NCBI GenBank assembly: GCA_947685225.1
Contig: CANTUV010000009.1
Location: forward strand, 1,550,001-1,614,000
Direction: 5' to 3'
Origin: Garcia nutans
Lineage: Eukaryota; Streptophyta; Magnoliopsida; Malpighiales; Euphorbiaceae
DNA length: 64,000 nucleotides
Made by a program: the position numbers and the translations under genes. Below the pieces are notes generated by a model. It did no database searches, had not been told where the DNA came from, and worked only from the letters and a program-made list of their open reading frames with translations. Every line of letters starts with the position of its first letter. Positions within the stretch are counted from its first letter, which is position 1. Positions 25,972 to 36,603 of the stretch are shown piece after piece.

Positions 25972-28900
25972 ATGTCATCGTGGGAACATTTTGGGGAGAT
26001 TGCAAATGTGGCCCAGCTTACGGGTCTTGATGCTGTGCGGCTAATTGGGATGATAGGGAAGGCGGCGAGTACAGCGCGAATGCATAAGAAGAACTGCAAG
26101 CAATTCGCGCAGCATCTTAAGTTGATTGGGAACTTATTGGAGCAGCTCAAGATCTCGGAGCTTAACAAGTACCCAGAAACAAGGGAGCCTTTGGAGCAAC
26201 TTGAAGAAGCCTTAAGAAGGTCTTGCATTTTGGTCAATAGTTGTCAAGATAGGAGCTATCTCTATTTGCTTGCTATGGGTTGGAATATTGTCTACCAATT
26301 CAGGAAGGCGCAGAATGAGATCGACCGGTACTTGCGGCTAGTTCCTCTCATTACTCTTGTGGACAATGCTCGTGTCAGGGTATATATCAATTATTTTTTT
26401 TTCTCGTCTTGCTGTCAATTTTTTTTAATCATCTCTGTTATATGAATGAATAATTGATGTTTTGTTTGTTTGTTTCCTCGCGCTGACACCGGAATTAATC
26501 GAAGAATTTCATAGCCAAAATTGATGCTAGATTGATCTCCTGACCCTTTCTTTCTCTCATTTTTTACTGCTTTTGCACAAATGTAAATTTTTTTTTGGCA
26601 CTGCTATATTTAGGCTAATTTTTTTTTGTCTTCCTTTTCGGGTGTGTTTTGTATTCCTAAACACATTTAACAAAGAAGTAAACGTGACTAAATATTTACA
26701 GAGGCTCACACAAGGGTAGTATCAAAGTGGAGCTTCAAAATTTTGCAGGTATTCATGTCCAAGAGAATAGGGAAATGGAACCCATTGTTCTGGACTTTTA
26801 GGTTAAGAGTTTTCTGATGTATCTTGTACTGTGTATGGCCAGCATCATTTGGGGAGGAGTACTAGAAGTTCTGCCATGAATTTTTGATATGGTTAGTTGG
26901 TGTTATAGAGAGAGAGTGATTTACTCTAGCGACTGTAGTTCTTTGAAGGGATGGTCTTTTATCAGCCAATAAGTATCTGGACTGACAAGTCTGCTGTTGA
27001 TATGGTTCGGTTAGTAACATTGTTGATTTGGAAATTTTGGGCGTGGTGTGCCTGAGACTCTCTGTTCCTTCTTTGTGATGTTATCATGGATTATACAGTT
27101 TTCAGAAGAAGTTAAGTTTAACCTAACAGCATTCCTCTGCCATAAAATAACAAAGAAAGGGGGAAGGAAAGAGGGGATTTTTTTTTCAATCTTGCATTTC
27201 TTTTCCTTTAAATTGGGGATTATCTACTCTTGTCCATCTGTACAGAACTTGACCAATATATTCAGTGTACTAATGGTTGCCATTATGCCTTTACTGTCTG
27301 AAATTTGTATCTGTGTTGCTCGTTCTAAAGCCAATTAACTTTTTATTCTTATTGCAGGAGCGACTGGAAGATATTGAGAAGGATCAACACGAGTACACAT
27401 TAGATGAAGAGGATAGAAAGGTCCAAGATGTGATCTTGAAACCAGATCCAGTAAGAGATCAAACCATGGTGTTGAAAAAGACACTTTCTTGTTCTTACCC
27501 AAATCTGGGTTTTAATGAAGCTCTTCGAAAGGAAAATGAGAAGCTTCAGCTTGAACTACAACAATCACAAGCTAATTTGGATGTGAGCCAATGTGAAGTT
27601 ATCCAACATTTGCTTGATGTTACAGAAGCAGCTGCTGCAAATTCTCTTCCAGAGAAGGGTCCACCTGCAAAAGCTTCCAAGAAACTGGAGCCCAATTATT
27701 CAGAAGTTAGTGAGAAAGACCAATCATATGACGAAACCTATCATAAGAGAAGTGATTCTCGCACAACTTCAAGGTTAAATGCCTTTTTAATCTTTGTATA
27801 TGAAGTGGAAGCATAATTGCAGTATGCTTAGCATGGCATGGACATCTATGTATGCCATCACTTTTTCAGCATTTTCTTTTGTTCTGTCTGATTGACCAAC
27901 AATGTATTCCAAGTATATTGAAAAACTTTTGTTTTGAATATTCACTTGGTGAAGGATATTTCATTGCAACTAATAACTCAGAAGTGTCTCTTTTACACTG
28001 GGACTTCTTCAGAAAACAATCTGTTTGGCTATCAGATTGTTGTTCAATACCATGAAAGTGTCATCAATTCGCATATCATAGGATTTGTATTCTGCTTGGT
28101 CTGTTCTGAAACCTATAAATGTAACATGGCTGAGTTGGAAATACTGAAATGGAAAACAATTTTAATTCTTAATCATTTTTAATTCTGGCATAAAATTTCC
28201 AAATTATCACTTGCATACTTTTGGGATTAAGGCATATAGCTGACCCCAATTAATTTAGGATTAATGCTGAATTGAGTTGATCACTTGCATGCTTCAGTTT
28301 GCAACCTTTAAGTGTTGTAAAACAGCGCATTTGACAAGTCTGATACTATAATTTTCTGTTCAGAAAGACATCCTCACTTTCTTCAGGAGATGATCTGCTA
28401 AAACATAAGGGATCCTATCGGCACGGAGAATGGCATACTGATTTACTTGGTTGTTGTTCAGAACCTTCTCTGTGTACGTTCTCTCGAATGAGCACTTTCA
28501 CTATATTCTGGAAATTTCTATTTAGTTGTAATAACAATTATTATCCTTGCCATTGCTTTTCAATTATTGATTTCCTTGTTTTGATAGTCCATTCTAGCTC
28601 TAAGTGGTTCTTAGCTTTCAGCATGCATATATTCTTGCAGTATGGTAATTCAGTGCTAGCAAAATATCCTTTCTTTATGTAAAACATGAGATGTAGCCTG
28701 CATCTTGACTGTTTTTGTTGCAGTGTAATGTTAAAGGTTTCAAGCTTGCCTACTTATAAAATAACTGATAATAAGTGAAGAAATAAAATGAACAAATTCT
28801 ATGTGCTACATGTAAATAACGCAATGGAATGTTGTATTTCAAGGTTTGACTTTCGTATTTGATTGATCCTCAAAATTGTGAAAAAGTATATTTTTTTAGC

Positions 28901-31900
28901 TGTGGGCCAAACAAAGTAAAAGTTGGGATCGGGTCTAATTTTCCTTTCTCCTTCAAAATCATACATAAACGCTTCCTCTTATATTGTTCAAGTAGTTAGA
29001 CTAAACTGTCCTGCTTTTGTATGGCTATCAAGAGCACATGTGAAATTTTATGTCTTGGTTTTGCCTGCCTTCAAATTCTATGGACTGCATTGACTGTATA
29101 ACACAATGTGAAATATTTGAAGAAGTGACCTGAAAGGATTTTTAATGGACTAAACAATATGATTTCATATATTCTTGGGTAATTTAACTCAAATTTTATT
29201 TTTAGGGGCTCTCTCTACATGTACATGCATGTTCTTATGACACCAATACTTGAAAAGCAATGGCAAAACAATGTATATCTTTCTGTGCTTTTTGTCTTTT
29301 CAATATTTTCTGCTCTAATGTTTTTGTGGCCAGACAACTTTTTTTGGGATGAAGAAAATGAATATTGACTGACCAAGGCCTGCTACCAAATGACCTTACA
29401 TTTGCAAATACTTTGTTTTCTGACTCTTCCGTAATCATCCTTCTCAAACTGCAGGTCTGAAGACATTCTTCTATCCTTGTGGCACTATGTCAAAAATTGC
29501 TACTGTGGTCACCAATAGGCACATGTGTAAGTGGCTCTAATTTATACTGAAATTTTACCATCAGGACAATGCAGCTTGAACCATGTAGGGCTAACTCCAG
29601 TTTAGATTAAAGCTCAATTCAGATGTGTCCAGTTTTTATAGGCATGCTAATTTGTAGGCATAATGTGTCCAGTTTTTATAGGCATGCAAATTTGTAGGCA
29701 TACATCCTTGAAAGCGTTCCAGTCACTTGAAAATTTGTTCTTTTAATGCTCCTACAAGTATGTGGGGGAATAGCATTTTAGTCCCTTGGATTTGTCCTTT
29801 TCTAGATGACAGTATAAAGGTTTTCAAAATTTTTCATTCCTGTGCATTTTATTTTTGTGATAACGAATATTATTACCTTACTATTTTGCTTCTTTAAGCT
29901 TACATATATAATTTGAAGTTAAATTTGCTATAATAAAATTTGATTGTACTATCTGATACTAAAAAGTCAAAAATAGTAATATCAACTGAATACCTAACAC
30001 CAAATATTCATAATGTAGAGACCATAAAAGTTATGGGTAGCCAATTGAACATAAACACAAATTTTGCAATTCTAAATTAATTGTAACATTTATCAAATAA
30101 AATAATCAGTCACAGGTCAATATTTAAAACTCCATTCATATTGCATAAATTAATGTAGATGAAGAGATTGAGAGGAATGTAAAGTTGGATTTGAAATTAG
30201 AGATTGAGCTAGGCTGTGAAAATTCATCCAGTAATTTTGATATTAGTTGTCATTTTTTATATACAAGATAAATAATAACTGTTGTGGTATAAGATTATCC
30301 CTTAGGTTTTTGGGCTTTTCATGATTATTATTACTTTTTTTCTTGAATTAGGCTTAAATTTCATGAATGAAGTAATATGAAGTGGGCTGTATTTTATTAG
30401 GCTTTTGTCTTAATTTTGTAATCATAGAATATTTGATTTTTCCATGCTTCCTTTTGTCAATTCAGAATACAAATTAAACTTTATGCTATCGCATCTTTTT
30501 TTCTTCAATTCTATTTAAAGATTACTTTAAATACAATGATATTATATCTAGAGAATTCTATGCATGCTGTTGATTATATTTTGAAGCTTATATAGGGAAA
30601 TTTTGTTTTCAGGATTTCAGCTTCAGTAGAAGCATGTAATGAATTGTTGGCATATTCGTTGGTGTTGTCATGTTGTTGCTATACTTGTTGCATCAGAAGG
30701 AAGCTTCGCAAAATGTTGAATATCACGGTAGTTCCTCTATCTCACTACAAACCCTATTTTTTTTGTGAATACTTCATGGAAATGAGAAAAAAACTTGTCC
30801 CTTTTTTGTGTGCCAATCTCCATCATGTAAGATTATGGTTGAAGTCAAAGCCTTTGTCCAGTATTCTATAAAGAAGGATTACAAGTTATATTGCTAAGAA
30901 ATTGATTATATAACTATATTTATAATTGCTAAATTAAAATAGTTTTAAATTTTTAATAAAATATTTGTAAATGAGGAAAAATTTAAGCTTTAGAATGAAA
31001 CCTTAGTTAAGAAGAAGAGAAACAAACTATCTTACTTGCCTAGCTGTTAGGGATGGCAATGTGTCCGAACTTGCCCGCTCTGCCCCAATCTAAAGCATGT
31101 AAACTCCTAAAGTGACTATTTTAATGAGTTAGTAAGGATATTAAAGACTGGAATAAGGCGGAATGAGAATTTTGTTTCGGGGAAATCATGGTCCGAAACC
31201 CTTAATCCATGGGGATGAGGATGGGTTGCCAAAATCTTAACCACTGGAGAATGAGGCAGGGATTGGGTGGGATTTTAATATAGGACGGAAATGTGAATAG
31301 TGAACTCGCCCCAAACCAGCCCCTTTGTCAATATGGACAGTATTTCAAGTTTGATTTGCCTTTTCCTCCTTTACACGAATGCTTTTCTCTGCTCATAAAC
31401 TGTTTTGTATTTAACCATAAAATTAATATTTAATTGAAGGGCTAAGAGTTATTGAAAAAAATCATAAATATTTAATTGTAGATCCATTTAAAAAAGATGT
31501 ACATTGATAAGTCACATGTAACTGTACGTTAAAATCCTCCAAATTCCTACTGAATCCTATTTATAAATTATAAAAAGAATGCTTTTCTTTATCTATGAGG
31601 GGAGTCAACCTCGGAATTTGCAATTTTTTTTTAAAATTCTGTTATGCATCATAGGAATGAGAGGGGCAAAAGGGTGAATTAACTTTAGTGATGAGCTGTG
31701 AACATAATTTGGATAGTTAAGAATAGGACTGAGGAAGAGAATAACGGATGGGCTATAGGAATGATTGTGCACAGAAAGAGGGAATGAGTGGCTGAGGTCA
31801 TCTTCTGTTGGGTTGCTAATTTAGTTCTGTTAATAGGCTGTAAATACCTTATGAGTTATCAATCAATTACAAAATATCAGAATTACTTCTATTGCCCTTT

Positions 31901-34900
31901 CTCTATTCTCTTCTCTTCTTTCTCTCTTCTTCCCTATTATGTTTCTCTCCTCTATCCTCTATTTCTTAATTAATTCTTCCCCTTTCCCTCAATTTATATC
32001 TCTTATTCTTAACCTTTATCTGTTTGAGTGTTAGTTTGTTACAAATTGGTATCAGAGCTACGAACCGGGCATCTCACGACTCAGTTTATTTTGCTAACCT
32101 ATGAGCAAAACAGCAAGAAATTCCAGTGCAAAGACAAACCAAATAATTGAAGAAACAATGAACAAAATAGTGGATAAAACTTGCACAGAAGAAATCGAAG
32201 AGCAGCCTTGTACTTTCAACCAATTGCTGGAAGAACAAATCAAGTTAAGGACTCAAATGGACGAGATGATCCAGCTCCTCCAAAATTTGTAGGATAAAGG
32301 CTAGGTGGACACCGCAGTGGAATAGCCGCCGCTCAGCCCAAACCAACTGACTTATCTTTGCGTCAATGAGGAGCAGACTCTACCCATGAATAATGATTCA
32401 GAGGCTTTGTTTGTTGAACAAGCTCAGGGAAGAAAAGACACAGGGGACTTCTTTGTGTCCGGTAAGGGAGAAGAGCTACATCGGGGGTATTTCAATAGAT
32501 TGAAGCAAACGGGAACTATATTGGAGTTTCAGGAGCAGTTTGAGGATAAGAAGGCTAGAATGGTAAGAAAATCCCTACCTCACTGAATCTTGCTTTGTTG
32601 CCATTTTCATTGGGGCGTTGAGAGATGAGATTGCAGCGCCGGTGAGGATGCTCCGACTAGCAACCTTATCGCAGACATTCGAACAAGCGAGACTACAAGA
32701 ACTCGCATTGGGAGCTAGTCTTAAATCCTTTCGAACCCAAAATACCCATAAACCCATTACCATTGAAACCCAACTCCACAACCCACAACCCCGTAGCTTC
32801 ATGTCACCCAGAATACAACCTCATCCAACAAAACACCAGCATGTACCCTTACAAAATCCAAACAGCAATTGGAATGAGTTCTTTGAGGTGATGATTAAAC
32901 GATTTCGCAACTCACTCACTGAGGATGTGGTGTCGAACTTCAACAGACTTCGTCAAAGAGGTAACGTGAAAGATAAAATGGAGCAGCTCAATCCCACTGA
33001 TGCGTCATATTCTTAGTTCTTCGTTCAAGACCCATTAACAAAGGATTACCAATCAACAGACAAGGGGATTCTACCAAACTCGTCAACGAGAACCCACTCA
33101 CCAGACGGACCTCATGCGTTGCCCAGAAATTGCGACATAGTGGCTCTTAGCCAAATGAGGCTTCGAAAACCACCTACAGAGGATGTGAAGGGGCTATCTG
33201 GAGGAAATAGAGGAGGACGACGAGAGTGACCCAGAAGAATCTGAGAAGATGAAGATCGGAGCGATGGCGAGGATGCTCCAACCGTCGTTCCTCAACCACA
33301 CCGTCGATCAAGCCAAGTTGCAAGAAATGGTTTTGGAGCTATCCCTCAGGAGCTTAAAAAATATATTCTCACCGTTTTACCGAACTGTTCCTAGCCCATA
33401 TCCCAACCCGGCTCAAACACAAACCCAACATCCACTACTCAACCCGACATCTCTCCAGCAAAAATCCAGTAACCCCATCACTGCCAAATTCCAACCAAAC
33501 ACCTCTAAGTCTCTGTATCCGGCGCGGTGACTGGTATCTTCCTGGTTCCAGGTGTGCGACAAAACCCTTGAGGGCGCTTAATGGTCAGGACATGCCGGAC
33601 GATGATGATTTTGACGAAGGGAACTGGCTAGAGGTGGATGATGTCGAAGAAGAAGCTAGAATAGAAAGAGTTCAGCCCTCTTTGTGTGCCCTTGAGGATA
33701 GTCAGCCTAAGAAATCAATATGTTTTGATATTTTTGTCTGCTGTTGTTCCTGAGTTGAAGGGTCTAGATATTTTTTGTGTGGTTCGCGTTGCTCAAGTGA
33801 ATATGGAATTAGTTAAAAATGAAAAGATTGGAGATTCAAACCCTGATGAAAATGGCAGCAGTAATGGGTCAGGCAATCAAGAGGATTTTCCAACTTTTAA
33901 GGAGGCTAAAAATGCAGAGGATGCGGAAAATTCTGTTGAAGCTGGAAGCATGAGTAGAGCTGAAATTATATCTTCAAAAAATCAGCATGTTGGAGAAGCT
34001 TTGAAGAACCAAGTTGAAAACACCAAGGATGAAGAGCAGCTATCAACTGCTGCTGTTAAAATTCCTTCCACTCTGGAATTTGAAAAAGAAAAAGTGGAAT
34101 CTGCTTCAGAGAGAAGTGCTTTCCACGACCGAAGTGTGACTAGAACAATCATTTCGCCAGCTCTGGTGAAGCAGCTTCAAGAAAGAACAGAAGCAAGAAT
34201 GATGGATTGAAAGGAATCCCTCCTAGAGACTAGAGGGGACATTATGAATGCTCAGGAGTTCCTCAGAAAGAAAGATCTTTCAACTGCTGACAAGAAATCT
34301 AGTAGGTTTACAGCTGAAGGCAGAATTGGCTCCTATATTCGTGTTTTCCGCAAAGGAGTTCTAATTGAAGTCAAATATGCACTTGATTTTGTGGGTAGAA
34401 GTGACAAATTCAAGGAATTAGCCGATAATCTGGCAATACAAGTGATGGCTTGCCCACATGTGCAATTTGTTTCTGTTGAGGACATTCTAGAGAGTGTTGT
34501 AAGCAAGGAAAAAGAGCTAGAGATGCAGAGAGAAGATCTTTTGTCAAAACCTGAGAAGTTCTTAAACTCAAGGGTAATTGAGGGACAACAGTCATGTGCA
34601 GCAGGTATTGGTAAAATGGCTCAATTTTCCTTCGGTGTTGCTGCTGGCCTCGATCTGTTTGACTCTTCGTATATTTATAATCTTACACTTGGAGGCTTTG
34701 CACTTACCTTTTCACTGGACAGTAGGGAAATAAATGCATCTGGGTTTCAGTCTACTGAAATGGGAATTCACCAAACAAAGATTAATCTCAAAACAACAGT
34801 TTATAGGAAAAACATATCACCAATTGTTGCAAGTTGCACTTGCTATACTTGCCAGAATTATACTAAAGCTTACTGTGATAGCTTGCTCAAAACTCTGCAA

Positions 34901-36603
34901 ATGAAAGAACTGTTCGAGTGGATTGAGATTTGGATTGAGCCACTGCAGTTCTGGCATTGTTTACTCTTCATGGATCAGCATAACTATGGTGGAATTCAAG
35001 CCAAAGCTAATGACAGTGCACACAATGAATCTCAAGGAGATTTGAGCATCATTGCAAGCCAAGTCCGTGACTCTATGCATTCTTGGGGACAAGATGGCCT
35101 AAAGGGGAAGGAATTGTTATGTATCATAGGAATGAGAGGGGCAAAAGGGTGAATTAACTTTAGTGATGAGCTGTGAACATAATTTGGGTAGTTAAAAATA
35201 GGACAGAGGAAGAGAATAACGGATGGGCCATAGGAATGATTGTGCACAGAAAGAGGAAATGAGTGGCTGAGGTCATCTTCTGTTGGGTAGCTAATTTAGT
35301 TATGTTAATAGGCTGTAAATACCTTATGAGTTATCAATCAATTACAAAATATCAGAATTACTTCTATTTCCCTTTCTCTATTCTCTTCTCTTCTTTATCT
35401 CTTCTTCCCTATCCTGTTTCTCTCCTCTCTCCTCTATTTCTTAATTAATTCTTCCCCTTTCCCTCAATTTATATCTCTTATTCTTAACCTTTATTTGTTT
35501 GAGTGTTGGTTTGTTACAAATTCAGCATCCATTAATTTAAACATTACATCCATTAAATTGACTCTTGACAAGATTGACTATTTAAAAGAAGATTAAGGAA
35601 TTGAGGGATTGAAGAGGATGCACTTTAGATTTGAGAGCTCAATTGCAAAACATTTAGATTGAATTTCCAAAATATTGTGCCTTCTGTTCTTGCTTATGCG
35701 GATATTTATTTGTTTGGTTAGTAATTTGCACAAAGGAAATTGAATTTACTTTAATGAAGGAAATGGGTAGAAAAGAAAAGAAATTTAATTTTCTTTAATG
35801 TGTTTAATAACCTTGATTGAATAATGAAGGAAATGAGATTTCTCCTTCATAGTTTAAATAAATAAATAAATCTGTAAGATGTATTTTTACAATTTTATCT
35901 TTGTCCTTTAATGTGTTTTAAAATGTGATTCAATCAAAATAAAATAAGGACACAAATAGTATTTCATATAACACAATATTTTTCTCCTCTTATTTCTCCG
36001 CTTTTCCACCTAAATGGTAAGAAATTATTTTGGCATTTGAGGATAATTATTTCCCTAAGAAAATTATATTTCTCTTCTCAATTAAACATCTAAACAATAG
36101 AAATTGAGGAAAATACTATTTCTTTTATTTTCTTTTTTCTCCAATTTCATCAAAATAAACAATATGTTAGGGATTGCTAATAGTGTTTGCCAAAATTTTT
36201 TTATACCTTCTGTACTTGCTTACGGTAAGTGGCATCATATTGGGAATTCACTGAGAACTATTCAAACCCGTGGCAAATCTTAATTTTAGTTCAGATTGAA
36301 TTTCCAAAATATCGTGCCTTAACTTTCATTTTTGTTCTCTCCTTTTTCAGGGAGGCTTCGTTGATGATTTTCTCTCGCATTTGATGTGTTGCTGCTGTGC
36401 CCTTGTCCAAGAATGGCGAGAGGTGGAGATCTGTGGAGTTTATGGTGTGTTTCTTATTCTTTTCTTGGCTTTCTTGGACTTGAGTCAATAATATGTGGCC
36501 TTGCAGTAAGCAAGTTTGCTTGATGTTTCTTATAAAACCAAAATTTTTAGGTCCTGAGAAGACAAAAACAAGTCCACCACCCTCTCAATTTATGGAATCT
36601 TAA
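25972..36603 (+). CDS. MCA1: MCA-type calcium-permeable mechanosensitive channel, seven exons
   Basis: Exons are 25972-26379, 27358-27773, 28364-28473, 29455-29526, 30621-30727, 36351-36444 and 36551-36603. GT-AG junctions and phases join to 419 residues, close to Arabidopsis MCA1. Known MCA proteins sit in the plasma membrane and mediate calcium influx on membrane stretch. The N-terminal ARPK-like region (about residues 1-135) includes MHKKNCKQFAQHLKLIGNLL and DRSYLYLLAMGWNIVYQFRK. Next come an EF-hand-like segment (YTLDEEDRKVQDVIL, about 145-165) and a coiled coil (about 180-205). The C-terminus is the Cys-rich PLAC8 domain with GEWHTDLLGCCSEPSLC, SCCCYTCCIRRKLRK and LMCCCCALVQEW. The start is the ATG at 25972; the upstream in-frame TTG is not used. 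Intron 5 (30728-36350) is swollen by a complete LTR retrotransposon. Whether this is the orthologue of MCA1 or MCA2 cannot be settled here. Confidence 0.93.
28236..28284 (+). mobile_element. RTE-type LINE 3' tail relic in MCA intron 2
   Basis: The segment GCTGACCCCAATTAATTTAG followed by GATTAATGCTGAATTGAGTTG matches the standard 3' end of plant RTE elements, like the one at about 23760-23815. No coding sequence remains. Confidence 0.5.
29625..29704 (+). repeat. 40-bp tandem duplication in MCA intron 4
   Basis: Units 29625-29664 and 29665-29704 both start GTGTCCAGTTTTTATAGGCA and differ at only two or three positions. This is a recent local duplication inside the intron. Confidence 0.85.
31047..31335. 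mobile_element. MITE-like relic in MCA intron 5
   Basis: It begins GGGATGGCAATGTGTCCGAA, a common start for plant hAT-like MITEs, and contains GGGGATGAGGATGGG-type and CGCCCC words. The right end (about CCAGCCCCTTTGTCAATATG) is degenerate, so boundaries are approximate. Confidence 0.4.
31640..32043 (+). repeat. 5' LTR of the MCA-intron retrotransposon
   Basis: 404 bp, TGTTATG...GTTACA, preceded by target duplication AATTC. It has a long pyrimidine-rich TCTC/TTCC tract in its second half. It should contain the element's promoter, though I cannot mark a convincing TATA box. Confidence 0.9.
32047..32058 (+). other. Primer binding site (initiator tRNA-Met)
   Basis: TGGTATCAGAGC lies 3 bases after the 5' LTR and is complementary to the 3' end of plant initiator tRNA-Met, the usual primer for reverse transcription. 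Confidence 0.9.
32101..33530 (+). pseudogene. Gag-like remnants, Ty3/gypsy type, with an internal duplication
   Basis: Broken frames at 32101-32292, 32386-32586, 32618-33016 and 33249-33530. Segments such as YFNRLKQTGTILEFQEQF, GALRDEIAAPVRMLR and LSQTFEQARLQELALG resemble the capsid region of plant Ty3/gypsy gag. A second, weaker version of the last motif (MLQPSFLNHTVDQAKLQEMV) appears at about 33270-33330, and another gag-like piece (NWNEFFEVMIKRFRNSLTED) at about 32868-32925. This suggests gag pieces from two related templates or a duplication. Multiple stops and frameshifts leave no functional product. Confidence 0.65.
33700..34590 (+). pseudogene. Captured piece of plastid elongation factor Ts (EF-Ts/PETs)
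   Basis: From about 34152 the frame reads SPALVKQLQERTEARMMD, stop, then KESLLETRGDI, EFLRKKDLSTADKKSSRFTA, EGRIGSYIRVFRKGVLIEV, KYALDFVGRSDKFKELADNL and EMQREDLLSKPEKF. This is the UBA-like N-terminal domain and the start of the core of plant plastid EF-Ts. The acidic linker before it (about 33800-34150) fits the polyprotein form, in which EF-Ts follows S1 domains. EF-Ts recharges EF-Tu with GTP in organelle translation. A Cys codon has become TGA at 34208-34210 and the usual VNCETDFV motif is altered to VKYALDFV, so the piece is not a working EF-Ts. No introns appear in it, consistent with capture from mRNA. The 5' boundary is approximate. Confidence 0.85.
34244..35152 (+). CDS. Chimeric open frame: EF-Ts piece fused to QTRT2 piece (doubtful gene)
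   Basis: A single uninterrupted frame of 302 codons starts at an internal ATG of the EF-Ts piece (MNAQEFLRKK), crosses the EF-Ts/QTRT2 junction at about 34590, and runs past the QTRT2 homology into the 3' LTR, stopping at 35150-35152. The first ~115 residues are EF-Ts, about residues 116-235 QTRT2-like, and the rest unrecognised. The long open length may be inherited from the parent genes rather than kept by selection. If translated it would be a novel fusion, but nothing in the sequence shows expression. Confidence 0.3.
   Translation: MNAQEFLRKKDLSTADKKSSRFTAEGRIGSYIRVFRKGVLIEVKYALDFVGRSDKFKELADNLAIQVMACPHVQFVSVEDILESVVSKEKELEMQREDLLSKPEKFLNSRVIEGQQSCAAGIGKMAQFSFGVAAGLDLFDSSYIYNLTLGGFALTFSLDSREINASGFQSTEMGIHQTKINLKTTVYRKNISPIVASCTCYTCQNYTKAYCDSLLKTLQMKELFEWIEIWIEPLQFWHCLLFMDQHNYGGIQAKANDSAHNESQGDLSIIASQVRDSMHSWGQDGLKGKELLCIIGMRGAKG
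34590..34945 (+). pseudogene. Captured piece of queuine tRNA-ribosyltransferase accessory subunit 2
   Basis: After the EF-Ts piece the same open frame continues GLDLFDSSYIYNLTLGGFAL, then SREINASGFQSTEMGIHQTK, SPIVASCTCYTCQNYTKAY. These match the C-terminal part of QTRT2 (QTRTD1-like), including the C-x-C-x2-C zinc-binding cysteines. QTRT2 pairs with QTRT1 to exchange guanine for queuine in tRNA anticodons. The similarity fades after about 34900, where frameshifts or unrelated sequence begin. It is a gene fragment with no start of its own, joined in frame to the EF-Ts piece. Confidence 0.8.
35115..35518 (+). repeat. 3' LTR of the MCA-intron retrotransposon
   Basis: Partner of 31640-32043, same length, about 15 mismatches by hand count. 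Preceded by the polypurine tract at 35101-35114 and followed by target duplication AATTC at 35519-35523. Confidence 0.9.

Larger units (their letters stand above)
31640..35518 (+). mobile_element. Non-autonomous LTR retrotransposon carrying host gene pieces
   Basis: A complete 3879-bp insertion in MCA intron 5, same orientation as the gene. The two LTRs are 404 bp each (31640-32043 and 35115-35518), begin TGTTATG and end GTTACA, and show about 15 mismatches by hand count (roughly 96% identity). The 5-bp target duplication AATTC lies at 31635-31639 and 35519-35523. A primer binding site complementary to initiator tRNA-Met follows the 5' LTR, and a purine tract (AAAGGGGAAGGAAT) precedes the 3' LTR. 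The interior has decayed gag-like frames (32101-33530) and no protease, reverse transcriptase or integrase. It also carries two host-derived coding pieces, EF-Ts and a queuine tRNA-ribosyltransferase subunit. It must have moved with enzymes from another element, probably Ty3/gypsy judging by gag. Confidence 0.93.

Noticed and set aside
30611..30620. Earlier acceptor for MCA exon 5 (TTTTCAG at 30612)
   Set aside because: Using it makes the split codon TGA; the acceptor eight bases later (GATTTCAG) restores HMSSVEACNELL, matching the family.
31788..35448. Two near-identical 61-codon frames at 31788-31973 and 35263-35448
   Set aside because: They are the same part of the two LTRs of one retrotransposon, not a duplicated gene.
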